A DNA stretch of 64,000 nucleotides from Caballeronia zhejiangensis (GTDB taxonomy: Bacteria; Pseudomonadota; Gammaproteobacteria; Burkholderiales; Burkholderiaceae). The notes beneath the pieces are model-generated. The model ran no database searches. It was given only the letters and a program-made list of their open reading frames with translations, and had not been told where the DNA came from. The stretch is taken from the NCBI RefSeq assembly GCF_000698575.1, contig NZ_JFHD01000011.1:62001-126000 (forward strand). Direction: 5' to 3'. Shown here piece after piece: positions 36,728 through 46,051 of the stretch. A program made the translations under genes and the position numbers. Positions within the stretch are counted from its first letter, which is position 1, and each line of letters starts with the position of its first letter.

Positions 36728-37507
36728 TCAAAGCGAAAAACCGTCGTCCGCCGAGATGACCGAGCCGTTCATGAACTGCGATTCGTCGGCGGCGAGCAGC
36801 AGCAAAAGACCGTCGAGATCGTTTGGCGAGCCCACGCGGCGGCGCGGCAGCAACGAAATGAGCTTTTGCCCCTGCTCGGTCTTCCAGTGGTGGTGGTTGA
36901 TCTCGGTATCGATATAACCCGGGCAGATCGCGTTGACGTTGATGCCGTGTCGGCCCCATTCGAGCGCCATCGCCTTTGTCATCTGCACGACGGCGGCCTT
37001 GCTCATCGAGTAGAGGCCGATCTGCGGAAACACCCGCAAGCCTGCCACCGACGCCACGTTGATGATGCGATAGGCCGGCTTGGCCGCGCTGTTGCTATTG
37101 CCGCGCATGATCATGCGCTTGGCGACCTCTTGCGCGACGAAAAACGCGCCGCGCACGTTCGTGCCGAACACGAATTCGTAGTCCGCGGGCGTGACCTCCG
37201 TCAGCTTTTGCGTGGTCGACACGCCCGAGTTATTCACGAGGATGTCGATGGTACCCGCTTCGGTCTCCGCATGCGCGATCGCCGCTTTGATGCTCTGGTA
37301 ATCGGTGACGTCGAGCGAAACGACGTGCGCTGCGCCGCCCGACGCCTCGATTTCGGCGCGCAGCTCCTTCAGGCGCTCCGTGCGCCGGCTGGCGAGCACC
37401 ACTTTGGCGCCCGCCTGCGACAGCACTTGCGCGAAACGCTTGCCCAAACCGCTGGACGCGCCGGTAATCAGCGCGACCTTGCCTTCCAGGTTGATCGAAC
37501 GGCCCAT
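36728..37507 (-). CDS. Short-chain dehydrogenase/reductase
   Basis: This 259-residue classical SDR oxidoreductase has the NAD(P)-binding TGASSGLG (about 15-22), the VLASRRTERL segment, the structural NNSG, the catalytic Ser in NVASVAG and YSMSK (Tyr-x3-Lys). It has PGYIDTEIN after the active site. Such enzymes act on 3-hydroxyacyl or 3-oxoacyl substrates among others. Co-transcription with an acyl-CoA thioesterase and proximity to ETF-QO suggest acyl-CoA metabolism. The substrate is not determined. Confidence 0.92.
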   Translation of the reverse strand: MGRSINLEGKVALITGASSGLGKRFAQVLSQAGAKVVLASRRTERLKELRAEIEASGGAAHVVSLDVTDYQSIKAAIAHAETEAGTIDILVNNSGVSTTQKLTEVTPADYEFVFGTNVRGAFFVAQEVAKRMIMRGNSNSAAKPAYRIINVASVAGLRVFPQIGLYSMSKAAVVQMTKAMALEWGRHGINVNAICPGYIDTEINHHHWKTEQGQKLISLLPRRRVGSPNDLDGLLLLLAADESQFMNGSVISADDGFSL

Positions 37508-37606
37508 TGTGCTTCCCTTTTTATGGTTGGCTCAGCCCGGGCAGGCACGCGGCGCGCCGATGCGGGCAATAAGCGTCAACACCGATAGCGCGGGTGTCGT
37601 GAATAA

Positions 37607-37622
37607 TAGTACGATCGTGCTA
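37607..37622. promoter_or_regulatory. Near-perfect palindrome between the SDR gene and ETF-QO gene
   Basis: TAGTACGATCGTGCTA is palindromic at 14 of 16 positions. It lies in the 203-base divergent region, 100 bases from the SDR start and 89 bases from the ETF-QO start. The length and symmetry suit a TetR-family repressor. Fatty-acid-degradation genes in proteobacteria are commonly under TetR repressors, which fits the neighbours, but no such regulator gene is adjacent. Confidence 0.55.
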
Positions 37623-37710
37623 AATTAGCGAGCTTTGGTTGCGGCCCGCTTCACCTTCCCTGAAAATACGCGATCCCGAAAGGGCATTCTAACGGCACAT
37701 AGGAGCATTG

Positions 37711-39384
37711 ATGACCCCGGCGAGCCTCATCGAGCAATACGGTCCCCGCGAATCGATGGAATACGACGTCGTGATCGTCGGCGGCGGACCAGCCGGTTTG
37801 TCGGCGGCCATCCGGTTGAAGCAACTGGCGGAAGAAAAAGGCGTCGAAATCGGCGTGTGCGTCCTGGAGAAAGGCTCCGAGATCGGCGCGCACATCCTGT
37901 CCGGCGCGGTCATGGATCCGCGCGGCCTGTCCGAGCTCATTCCCGACTGGAAGGAAAAAGGCGCGCCGCTCGACGTCGAAGTGACCGAAGACCGGTTCCT
38001 GTTCCTGTCGCAAAACGACGCGAAGCAGGTGCCGAACTGGCTTCTCCCCGACAATTTCAAGAATCACGGCAATTACGTCATATCGCTCGCCAATGTCACG
38101 CGCTGGCTCGGCCAGCAGGCCGAGGCGGTGGGAGTCGAGATCTTCCCGGGCTTCCCGGCCGCCGAAGTCTTGTATGCGGACGACGGTTCGGTGCGCGGCG
38201 TCGTCACCGGCAACATGGGTGTCGGCAAGGACGGCGAGCCGACGGAGAATTTTCAGCTCGGCATGGAACTGCACGCGAAATACACGCTTTTCTGCGAAGG
38301 CGCGCGCGGGCATCTGGGCCGTCAGCTCATCGAGAAATTCAAGCTCAACAAGAATGCCGATCCGCAGGTGTACGGCATCGGCATCAAGGAATTGTGGGAA
38401 ATCGACCCGGTCAAGCACAAGCCCGGTCTCGTGATCCACACGGCCGGCTGGCCGCTGGAACCCGACACCTACGGCGGTTCGTTCCTCTACCACATGGACA
38501 ACAATCAGGTGGTGGTCGGCTTCGTCGTCGGGCTCGGGTATTCGAATCCGTATCTGTCGCCATTCGAGGAATTCCAGCGCTACAAGACGCATCCGTCGAT
38601 CCGCGCGTTCCTCGAAGGCGGCAAGCGCATTTCCTACGGCGCGCGCGCGATCACCGCCGGCGGCCTGATGTCGCTGCCGAAGCTCGCGTTTCCGGGCGGC
38701 GCGCTCGCGGGCGACGACGCCGGTTTCCTCAACGCATCGCGCATCAAGGGCAGCCACGCGGCGATCAAGTCCGGCAAGATGGCCGCCGAAGCCGCGTTCG
38801 AAGCCGTTCAGGCGGGCCGCCAGAACGACGAACTCACGGCCTATCCCGAAGCGTTCGACAGTTCGTGGCTCAAGACCGAACTCTACCGCGCGCGCAACTT
38901 CAAGCAGTGGATGAGCAAGGGTCTGTACCTCGGCACGTTCATGGTCGGTCTGGAGCAAAAGGTGATGGGCGGCAACGTGCCGTGGACGCTGCATCATCAG
39001 CACTGGGATCACGAGATGCTGAAGCCGGCGTCGCAATGCAAGCCGATCGTCTATCCGAAGCCGGACGGCAAGCTCACGTTCGACCGTCTCTCGTCGGTGT
39101 TCATCTCGAACACGAACCACGAAGAGAATCAGCCCCCGCATCTGACGCTCAAGGATCCGAGCGTGCCGGTCAACGTGAACCTGCGCACGTATGCCGGTCC
39201 TGAAAGCCGCTACTGCCCCGCCGCCGTGTACGAGTTCGTCAAGTCGGACGACGGCAACGAGCGCCTGCAGATCAATGCGCAGAACTGCGTGCATTGCAAG
39301 ACCTGCGACATCAAGGACCCGACGCAGAACATCGTCTGGGTTACGCCGGAAGGCGGCGGCGGGCCGAACTATCCGAACATGTGA
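37711..39384 (+). CDS. Electron transfer flavoprotein-ubiquinone oxidoreductase
   Basis: ETF-QO passes electrons from acyl-CoA dehydrogenases, via ETF, to ubiquinone at the inner membrane. The 557-residue protein has the N-terminal FAD site DVVIVGGGPAGLSAAIRLKQ, a central membrane-associating part, and a C-terminal 4Fe-4S domain with YCPAAVYEF and NCVHCKTCDIKDPTQ supplying the cluster cysteines. The ATG at 37711 has AGGAG at proper spacing; the codon before it is TTG. It stands alone before a bidirectional terminator. Confidence 0.97.
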   Translation: MTPASLIEQYGPRESMEYDVVIVGGGPAGLSAAIRLKQLAEEKGVEIGVCVLEKGSEIGAHILSGAVMDPRGLSELIPDWKEKGAPLDVEVTEDRFLFLSQNDAKQVPNWLLPDNFKNHGNYVISLANVTRWLGQQAEAVGVEIFPGFPAAEVLYADDGSVRGVVTGNMGVGKDGEPTENFQLGMELHAKYTLFCEGARGHLGRQLIEKFKLNKNADPQVYGIGIKELWEIDPVKHKPGLVIHTAGWPLEPDTYGGSFLYHMDNNQVVVGFVVGLGYSNPYLSPFEEFQRYKTHPSIRAFLEGGKRISYGARAITAGGLMSLPKLAFPGGALAGDDAGFLNASRIKGSHAAIKSGKMAAEAAFEAVQAGRQNDELTAYPEAFDSSWLKTELYRARNFKQWMSKGLYLGTFMVGLEQKVMGGNVPWTLHHQHWDHEMLKPASQCKPIVYPKPDGKLTFDRLSSVFISNTNHEENQPPHLTLKDPSVPVNVNLRTYAGPESRYCPAAVYEFVKSDDGNERLQINAQNCVHCKTCDIKDPTQNIVWVTPEGGGGPNYPNM

Positions 39385-39398
39385 GGTCTGAAACGACA

Positions 39399-39427
39399 AA
39401 GGGCGCCAAATCGGCGCCCTTTTCTTT
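39399..39427. terminator. Terminator between ETF-QO and aroC
   Basis: A 9-bp stem (AAGGGCGCC at 39399-39407 with GGCGCCCTT at 39413-39421) closes an AAATC loop, with T residues after it on the plus strand and a T-rich stretch on the minus strand. It can serve both convergent genes. Confidence 0.9.
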
Positions 39428-40533
39428 TATTTCGACGGCGCTTGAGCCGCGATCTTCGGCGTTCCGACGACCACATCGCCGCATTGCGCACGATGCCGCA
39501 GCGCGTGATCCATCAGCACCAGCGCGAGCAGCGCTTCGGCGATCGGCGTCGCGCGGATGCCGACGCACGGATCGTGACGGCCGAAGGTCTCGACCGTCGC
39601 ACTGGCGCCGTCCTTGTCGATCGACTGACGCGGCGTGCGGATGCTCGACGTCGGTTTGATGGCGATCGACACCGTGATGTCCTGCCCGCTCGAAATGCCG
39701 CCGAGGATGCCGCCCGCATTGTTCGTCGCGAAGCCTTCGGGCGTCATTTCGTCGCCGTGCTGCGAGCCGCGTTGCGCGACGCTCGCGAAGCCCGCGCCGA
39801 TCTCGACGGCCTTCACGGCGTTCAGGCCCATCATCGCGTGGGCGATATCGGCGTCCAGGCGATCGTAAAGCGGCTCGCCGAGACCGACCGGCACGCCCGT
39901 CGCGACGACTTCGATGCGCGCACCGACCGAATCGCCGTCGCGACGCAGGTTGTCCATGTATTCCTCGAGCTGCGGCACGATTGCTTCGTTCGCCGAGAAA
40001 AACGGATTCTCGGGCACGTGGCGCCAGTCGACGAACGGAATGTCGATTTCCCCGAGCGCGCTCATGCGGCCGTGCGTTTCGAGACCGAACTTCTCACGCA
40101 ACCACTTCTTCGCAACCGCGCCGGCGGCGACGGTCGGCGCGGTCAGCCGCGCCGATGACCGGCCACCGCCGCGATAGTCGCGCACGCCGTACTTCTGCCA
40201 ATAGGTGTAGTCCGCGTGACCGGGACGGAAGGTCTGCGCGATGTTGCCGTAGTCCTTGCTGCGCTGATCGGTATTGCGGATCAGGAGCGCGATCGGCGTG
40301 CCGGTCGTCACGCCCTCGAAGACGCCGGAAAGAATCTCGACCTGATCCGCTTCCTGCCGCTGCGTCACGTGACGCGACGTGCCGGGGCGGCGCCGGTCGA
40401 GTTCGATCTGAATATCGGCTTCGCTGAGCGCCATGCCCGGCGGGCAACCATCGATCACGCAGCCGATCGCCGGACCGTGCGACTCGCCGAAATTCGTGAC
40501 GGTGAAGAGCGTGCCAAGGGTATTGCCGGACAT
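39427..40533 (-). CDS. aroC: Chorismate synthase
   Basis: AroC converts EPSP to chorismate, the end of the shikimate pathway, using reduced FMN. The 368-residue protein has the signatures [28 protein letters not shown] and [17 protein letters not shown]. The ATG at 40533 starts MSGNTLG, as in the family; the frame continues upstream but not in a family-like way. It follows the transporter/acyltransferase gene on the same strand by 53 bases. Confidence 0.97.
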   Translation of the reverse strand: MSGNTLGTLFTVTNFGESHGPAIGCVIDGCPPGMALSEADIQIELDRRRPGTSRHVTQRQEADQVEILSGVFEGVTTGTPIALLIRNTDQRSKDYGNIAQTFRPGHADYTYWQKYGVRDYRGGGRSSARLTAPTVAAGAVAKKWLREKFGLETHGRMSALGEIDIPFVDWRHVPENPFFSANEAIVPQLEEYMDNLRRDGDSVGARIEVVATGVPVGLGEPLYDRLDADIAHAMMGLNAVKAVEIGAGFASVAQRGSQHGDEMTPEGFATNNAGGILGGISSGQDITVSIAIKPTSSIRTPRQSIDKDGASATVETFGRHDPCVGIRATPIAEALLALVLMDHALRHRAQCGDVVVGTPKIAAQAPSK

Positions 40534-40586
40534 GAGCGTCGACCTGAAAAAAAGTGTCGGGGAAACCGCTATTATGCCAGCGCCGT

Positions 40587-42527
40587 CTACCGCCGCGCGC
40601 CGCGCAAGACCGACACGGCTTCCTGCAGATGCGCGGGCGTCGCGTCCTCTGGCGCGATCGGTTCGCCGACCGCGAGCGTCAGCCGCGTCATCGCCCCACG
40701 CTGGATCGGACGCGGCCATTGCGCATCTTCGTGGCGCGAGAACACGCTGCCCCACAGACCGCGCAGCGCCATCGGCACGACGGGCGCCGGATGGCGCCGC
40801 AGAATCTCCGAGATGCCGTGCCGGAAGGGATTGATATCCCCCGTGCGCGTCAGCTTGCCTTCGGGAAAGATGCAGACGAGATCGCCGTCATCCAAAGCCC
40901 GCGTGCAGGCGGCGTACGCGCGTTCGAGCATGTCGGCGTCTTCGTGTGCGGGCGCGATCGGAATCGCCTTCACATGCCGGAACATCCAGCCGACGAACGG
41001 CGTGCGAAAGATGCGGTGATCCATCACGAAGCGAATCGGCCGCGGACTTTCGGCCATGATGACGACCGCATCGACGAAGCTCACGTGATTGCACACGAGC
41101 ACGGCCGCGCCATGCGCCGGGATGCGCTCGGCGTCGACGAGACGGATCCGATAGAACGTGTGCACCAGAATCCACGCGATGAAGCGCAGCAAAAACTCCG
41201 GCACCAGCGAATAGATATAGACCGCGACGACGACATTGAGCAGCGCGGTCGTCAGAAAGAGTCCCGGAATGCCGACGCCCAACGACGTAAGCGCGAGCGC
41301 CATCAGCGCCGACACGATCATGAAAAACGAATTGAGGATGTTGTTCGCCGCGATGATGCGCGCGCGATGAGTCGGCTGACTGCGCGCCTGGATCAGCGCG
41401 TAGAGCGGCACGCTGTAGAAGCCGCCGAACATGGCGAGCAGAAAGAGGTCCGCGAGAATGCGCCAGTGCGGCAGCGTCATCAGGAATTCGCCGACGTTGA
41501 ACAGATGCCCGGCCGGCGCGATGCGATGGCTCGCGAAGAACAAATCGATCGCGAACACGCTGATGCCGATCGAGCCGAGCGGCACGAGCCCGATCTCGAC
41601 GCGCCGCTTCGAAAGCCGCTCGCAGAGTAGCGATCCCGTGCCGATGCCGATGGAAAACGTCGCGAGAAGGATGGTCACGACGTCGGGATCGGCGGAAAGC
41701 ACGTCCTTCGCGAAATTGAAGAACGATGTGAGAAAGGTTGCGCCGACGAACCACAGCCACGAAATGCCGAGCAGGCTCAGAAACACCGTGCGGTCCTGCT
41801 TCGCGAGCTTCAGATTGCGCCATGTCTCCGAGACCGGATTCCAGTTGATGCGCAAGTCCGGCTGCGATGCGTCCGACTTCGGCACGAACGCCGAAGCTAC
41901 GCGCCCGACGATCGCGAACGCGATGCACGCGATCGCGAGGAGCATCGCGCCGTGTTCCGACGCGCCCGCCGCCGCCCCGCCGATGATCGTGCCGATCAGG
42001 ATCGCGACGAAGGTGCCCATCTCGACGAGTCCGTTGCCGCCGACGAGTTCATGCGAATCGAGATGCTGCGGCAGATACGCGTATTTGACGGGGCCGAAGA
42101 CGGTCGAATGCACGCCCATCAAAAACGTGCACGCGTAAAGCAGCGGCGCGCTGTGCAGCAGAAAACCCGCGCCACCGATCAGCATCACGACGATCTCGAA
42201 GCTCTTCACGAGCCGCGCGAGCACGGCCTTGTCGTACTTGTCGGCGATCTGGCCGGACGTCGCGGAGAACAGCAAGAACGGCACGATGAAAATCGCGGAA
42301 ATGAGAAACGCGGCGGTCTTCGGATCGACGCCGGAGAAGCGCGCGGCCTGAAACGTCACGAGCGACGTGAAGCCGACCTTGAAGACGTTGTCGTTCATTG
42401 CGCCGAGGAACTGCGTCCAGAAGAACGGCGCGAAACGGCGCTCGCGCAACAGGCGAAACTGGCCGTCGCCTTCGGCTTGGGAACGTCGGGAAGCGCGCGG
42501 CGAGGCGCGCAGCGGTTTGTCACTCAT
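40587..42527 (-). CDS. MFS transporter fused to a PlsC-type acyltransferase
   Basis: This 646-residue two-domain membrane protein has a major-facilitator transporter of the LplT type at residues about 30-455 ([28 protein letters not shown]), with about 12 hydrophobic segments. A glycerophosphate acyltransferase domain follows at about 460-640. The acyltransferase has the catalytic NHVSFVD motif (His481, Asp486) and block [13 protein letters not shown] (554-563). In E. coli LplT flips lysophospholipids and the separate Aas reacylates them; here both activities appear in one chain, without the acyl-ACP synthetase domain of Aas. It lies upstream of aroC. Confidence 0.9.
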   Translation of the reverse strand: MSDKPLRASPRASRRSQAEGDGQFRLLRERRFAPFFWTQFLGAMNDNVFKVGFTSLVTFQAARFSGVDPKTAAFLISAIFIVPFLLFSATSGQIADKYDKAVLARLVKSFEIVVMLIGGAGFLLHSAPLLYACTFLMGVHSTVFGPVKYAYLPQHLDSHELVGGNGLVEMGTFVAILIGTIIGGAAAGASEHGAMLLAIACIAFAIVGRVASAFVPKSDASQPDLRINWNPVSETWRNLKLAKQDRTVFLSLLGISWLWFVGATFLTSFFNFAKDVLSADPDVVTILLATFSIGIGTGSLLCERLSKRRVEIGLVPLGSIGISVFAIDLFFASHRIAPAGHLFNVGEFLMTLPHWRILADLFLLAMFGGFYSVPLYALIQARSQPTHRARIIAANNILNSFFMIVSALMALALTSLGVGIPGLFLTTALLNVVVAVYIYSLVPEFLLRFIAWILVHTFYRIRLVDAERIPAHGAAVLVCNHVSFVDAVVIMAESPRPIRFVMDHRIFRTPFVGWMFRHVKAIPIAPAHEDADMLERAYAACTRALDDGDLVCIFPEGKLTRTGDINPFRHGISEILRRHPAPVVPMALRGLWGSVFSRHEDAQWPRPIQRGAMTRLTLAVGEPIAPEDATPAHLQEAVSVLRGARR

Positions 42528-42633
42528 GTCTTGCGCAATAGTTGAGTTCGGCGTTGATCGCGCAATGTCCGCGGTCGAATCCGAATGGAAGGGAAACCGG
42601 GCGAAATGCTAACCCTCCCACTTGGGCCAGACG

Positions 42634-42661
42634 TAAAAAAGCGCGCCATGAGGGCGCGCTT
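42634..42661 (-). terminator. Rho-independent terminator after the CBS gene
   Basis: On the minus strand a 9-bp stem (AAGCGCGCC at 42661-42653 with GGCGCGCTT at 42647-42639) and a 5-base loop run into T residues. Confidence 0.92.
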
Positions 42662-42710
42662 CGGTGGGTCCGATGCACGCGAAGCGCGACGCCTCGCGAC
42701 ATCGACATGC

Positions 42711-43163
42711 TCAGCGTGCTTCTTCCTGCTGCTCCGGCCAGTCGCGGATATACGCCTTCAGCATGCGATTTTCGAAACCCTGCTCTTCGACGACCGCCTT
42801 GGCGACGTCATAAAACGAGATGACGCCCATCAACTGACGCTTTTCCATGACCGGCAGATAGCGCACGTGATGTTCGAGCATCATGCGGCGCACTTCGTTT
42901 ACGTCCGTTTCGGGCGTGCAGGTGAGCGGATGGTCGTCCATGACCTTGCGGATGGTCGTCGCGCCGACCGAGCCGCCATTGTTGTGCAACGTCAGGATGA
43001 TTTCGCGGAAAGTCAGCATGCCGACCAGATCGCCGTACTCCATGACGACGAGCGAGCCGATATCGTGCGCGGCCATCGTGTCGATTGCGTCGGAGAGCGG
43101 CGTGTCCGGTGTCACGGTGAACAGCGTGTTGCCCTTAACTTTCAGAATGTCGCTGACTCGCAT
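42711..43163 (-). CDS. Tandem CBS-domain protein
   Basis: This 150-residue protein consists of two CBS domains (about 1-65 and 72-135), which bind adenine nucleotides and regulate partner proteins. Visible features are VTPDTPLSDAIDTMAAHDIGSLVV and later TCTPETDVNEVRRMMLEHHVRYLPV (in parts). It has no catalytic domain, and the partner is unknown. It is a single-gene unit with its own terminator. Confidence 0.92.
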   Translation of the reverse strand: MRVSDILKVKGNTLFTVTPDTPLSDAIDTMAAHDIGSLVVMEYGDLVGMLTFREIILTLHNNGGSVGATTIRKVMDDHPLTCTPETDVNEVRRMMLEHHVRYLPVMEKRQLMGVISFYDVAKAVVEEQGFENRMLKAYIRDWPEQQEEAR

Positions 43164-43409
43164 GACTGTCTCCTAGCGAAATGCCTGTTCGATTGGCCGA
43201 ACGATGATGAAACCATAGGCCGATGCTATCGGAAAGGCCCGCAAAAGGAAAGCGAACGGGACGACGGTTCGCCCGCATTGGCCGAACGGACAAGGCTTTG
43301 CGCGATCGAAGGCCGCGCGTTCGCCCTAGGTTTGGGCGCGCGCATCCGATGTTAGGATGATTGACCCTCATTTTCGCCGCACGCCGGCCGTCTCGCGCGC
43401 CGGCCGCCT

Positions 43410-44750
43410 ATGATGCCAGCCAACCGTTTCGACACGCTCGCGCTGCACGCGGGCGCCGCGCCCGATCCCGTCACCGGCGCGCGCGCGACGCCGATTTATC
43501 AGACGACGTCGTTCACCTTTCGCGACAGCGATCACGCCGCCGCGCTCTTCAACATGGAGCGCTCGGGGCACGTGTACTCGCGCATCTCGAATCCGACCGT
43601 CGCGGTGTTCGAGGAGCGCGTCGCGGCGCTCGAAGGCGGCGTCGGTGCCATCGGCACGGCGAGCGGCCAGGCCGCGCTGCATCTCGCGATCGCGACGCTG
43701 ATGGGCGCGGGCTCGCACATCGTCGCGTCCAGCGCGCTCTACGGCGGCTCGCACAATCTGCTGCATTACACGCTGCGGCGCTTCGGCATCGAGACGACAT
43801 TCGTGAAGCCGCACGATCTCGATGCATGGCGCGCGGCGGCACGGCCGAACACGCGGCTTTTCTTCGGCGAAACGCTCGGCAATCCGGGGCTCGACGTGCT
43901 CGACATTGCGGGCGTCGCGGAAATTGCGCACGAGCACGCCGTGCCGCTGCTCGTCGATTCCACGTTCACGACGCCGTATCTGCTGCGTCCGTTCGAGCAC
44001 GGCGCGGATCTCGTCTATCACTCCGCGACCAAGTTTCTCGGCGGACATGGGACGACGATCGGCGGCGTGCTCGTCGACGGCGGCGCGTTCGATTTCACCG
44101 CGAGCGGACGCTTCCCCGAGTTCACCGAGCCTTACGACGGCTTTCACGGCATGGTGTTCGCCGAAGAGAGCACCGTCGCGCCGTTCCTGTTGCGCGCGCG
44201 GCGCGAAGGCTTGCGCGATTTCGGCGCGTGTCTGCATCCGCAGGCGGCGTGGCAACTGCTGCAAGGCATCGAAACCTTGCCGCTACGCATGGATCGGCAT
44301 GTCGCGAATACGCGCAAGGTGATCGAGTTCCTGCTGAGTTCGCCGGCAGTGGAAGGCGTGGCCTATCCCGAACTGCCGACGCATCGCGATCACGCGCTCG
44401 CCGGACGTCTCTTGCCGCGCGGCGCCGGCGCGGTCTTCAGCTTCGATCTGAAGGGCGGCGTGCCGGCGGCGCGCAAGTTCATCGAAACGCTCACGCTGTT
44501 TTCGCATCTCGCGAACGTCGGCGATGCGCGCTCGCTCGTGATTCATCCCGCATCGACGACGCACTTCCGCATGGATGCCGCCGCGCTCGAAGCTGCGGGC
44601 ATCGGGCCGGGGCGCATCCGTCTGTCGATCGGACTGGAAGATCCCGACGATCTCATCGACGATCTCAAGCGCGCGCTGAAAGCCGCGCAGAAAGCGGCAG
44701 AAAGCGCTCCGGACGCGAGCGCCGCCGCGCCGCTCGGGAGCCGCGCATGA
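43410..44750 (+). CDS. metY: O-acetylhomoserine sulfhydrylase-type PLP enzyme
   Basis: This 446-residue Cys/Met-metabolism PLP enzyme forms homocysteine from an O-acylhomoserine and sulfide. It has YSRISNPTVAVFEERVAALEGG, the substrate loop TASGQAALHLAIATL, VDSTFTTPYLLRPFEHGADLVYHS (in parts), and the PLP lysine in SATKFLGGHGT. The length and GGHGTTIGG wording favour the acetylhomoserine enzyme (MetY), but MetZ-type use of O-succinylhomoserine cannot be excluded. The stop overlaps the next start (ATGA). No strong ribosome binding site precedes the start. Confidence 0.88.
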   Translation: MMPANRFDTLALHAGAAPDPVTGARATPIYQTTSFTFRDSDHAAALFNMERSGHVYSRISNPTVAVFEERVAALEGGVGAIGTASGQAALHLAIATLMGAGSHIVASSALYGGSHNLLHYTLRRFGIETTFVKPHDLDAWRAAARPNTRLFFGETLGNPGLDVLDIAGVAEIAHEHAVPLLVDSTFTTPYLLRPFEHGADLVYHSATKFLGGHGTTIGGVLVDGGAFDFTASGRFPEFTEPYDGFHGMVFAEESTVAPFLLRARREGLRDFGACLHPQAAWQLLQGIETLPLRMDRHVANTRKVIEFLLSSPAVEGVAYPELPTHRDHALAGRLLPRGAGAVFSFDLKGGVPAARKFIETLTLFSHLANVGDARSLVIHPASTTHFRMDAAALEAAGIGPGRIRLSIGLEDPDDLIDDLKRALKAAQKAAESAPDASAAAPLGSRA

Positions 44751-45589
44751 TCCTCGACGTCCACGGCCGCGCGGCCTATGCCTACACCGGCGGCAAGCCT
44801 CTCGACGCGACGCGCCCCGCCGTCGTGTTCATTCACGGCGCGGAACACGATCACAGCGTCTGGGCCTTGCAGACGCGCTATTTCGCGCATCACGGTTTCG
44901 GCGTGCTCGCGCTCGATCTGCCGAGTCACGGAAGAAGCGCCGGTCCCGCGCTTTCGACCATCGGCGAGTTCGCCGACGGGGTCATCGCCGTGCTCGACGC
45001 GGCCGGCGTGCAGCAAGCGCTCTTCGTCGGCCACAGCATGGGCTCGCTGATCGCACTCGATGCCGCTGGCCGCTATCCCGACCGTGCGGCGGGTCTCGCC
45101 CTGCTCGCGACGGCCGCGCCGATGGCCGTCTCCGATACGCTGCTCGACGCCGCACGCGAGCACGAGCCCGAAGCCATCGCGATGGTCAACCAATGGTCGC
45201 ATTCGACGATCGCCGCGAAGCCGTCGAGTCCCGCGCCGGGCTTCTGGCTGCAAGGCGTGAATCAGCGGCTCATGGAACGCGTGAGCCTGCGCGGCGAAGC
45301 GCTCCTGTTTCATACCGATTTCAGCGCCTGCAACACCTACGCCGACGCGCTCGAACGCGCGGCCGCCGTGCGTTGCCCGGTGTGCATCGTGAGCGGCAAG
45401 CGCGACCTGATGACGCCGCCGCGCGCTGCCCGTCCGCTCGTCGATGCCTTCAGGAAAGCCGGCGCGTCCTTGAAGACCGTGGAACTCGATGCGGGCCACG
45501 CGATCATGACCGAGCAGCCCGACGCGACGCTCGATGCGCTGTTCGCTTTCGCGCTCGCGTGCGCCAGCGCGAAAGCGCCGTCGGCCTGA
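44747..45589 (+). CDS. Alpha/beta hydrolase coupled to metY
   Basis: This 280-residue alpha/beta hydrolase has the oxyanion loop VVFIHGAEHDHSVW, the nucleophile elbow FVGHSMGSLIALD, an acid residue in SGKRDLMTPP, and a C-terminal histidine in LDAGHAIMTE. The start overlaps the metY stop by four bases (ATGA), indicating translational coupling and probably a linked role. Homoserine O-acyltransferases share this fold but are longer and have a different elbow, so the enzyme is not called MetX. The substrate is unknown. Confidence 0.87.
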   Translation: MILDVHGRAAYAYTGGKPLDATRPAVVFIHGAEHDHSVWALQTRYFAHHGFGVLALDLPSHGRSAGPALSTIGEFADGVIAVLDAAGVQQALFVGHSMGSLIALDAAGRYPDRAAGLALLATAAPMAVSDTLLDAAREHEPEAIAMVNQWSHSTIAAKPSSPAPGFWLQGVNQRLMERVSLRGEALLFHTDFSACNTYADALERAAAVRCPVCIVSGKRDLMTPPRAARPLVDAFRKAGASLKTVELDAGHAIMTEQPDATLDALFAFALACASAKAPSA

Positions 45590-45712
45590 AAACGCGCGTG
45601 CGGCGGGCCGCGCAAGCCCGCCGTGGCTGCTTGCATGGCGCGACTGGCAGTCGCAGAATGATTCTTGCTGGCTAATCTTCAGACACCGGCACGCATCATC
45701 AGGGAGGCCGTC

Positions 45713-46033
45713 ATGGCGCACACCGCACATGGTGAACATTTCGCGAATTTCGCCGAGTTTTATCCCTATTACCTCGAAGAGCATCGCAACCTGGTGTCGC
45801 GCAGGCTGCACTTCATCGGATCGCTGGGCGTGATCGGCTGCCTCGCGATGGCGATCGCTACCGGCGACTGGCTCTGGCTGCCCGCGGCCGTCGTCTGCGG
45901 TTACGGCTTCGCGTGGATCGGCCATTTCTTTTTCGAGAAGAACCGCCCCGCGACGTTTCGCCACCCGATCTACAGCCTGATGGGCGACTGGGTGATGTTC
46001 AAGGACATCTGCGTCGGCAGAATCTCGCTTTGA
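45713..46033 (+). CDS. Mpo1-like (DUF962) membrane protein
   Basis: This 106-residue protein has two hydrophobic helices (about 35-60 and 62-75). The conserved histidines are in FYPYYLEEHRNLVSRRLHF and WIGHFFFEKNRPATFRHP, the pattern of the DUF962/Mpo1 family. Yeast Mpo1 is an iron-dependent dioxygenase that shortens 2-hydroxy fatty acids, and the histidines here are those expected to bind iron. The ATG at 45713 has a GGGAGG site. It is convergent with the YihY gene. Confidence 0.87.
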   Translation: MAHTAHGEHFANFAEFYPYYLEEHRNLVSRRLHFIGSLGVIGCLAMAIATGDWLWLPAAVVCGYGFAWIGHFFFEKNRPATFRHPIYSLMGDWVMFKDICVGRISL

Positions 46034-46051
46034 TATGCGTCGAACGAAGGC

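Noticed and set aside
43361..44746. Upstream extension of the metY-coupled hydrolase to a 742-residue fusion
   Set aside because: The extension is an out-of-frame shadow of metY, rich in Arg; the hydrolase begins at the overlapping ATG at 44747.
45601..45623. Hairpin CGGCGGGC/GCCCGCCG after the metY-linked hydrolase as a terminator
   Set aside because: The stem is real but no T run follows on either strand, so intrinsic termination is not supported.
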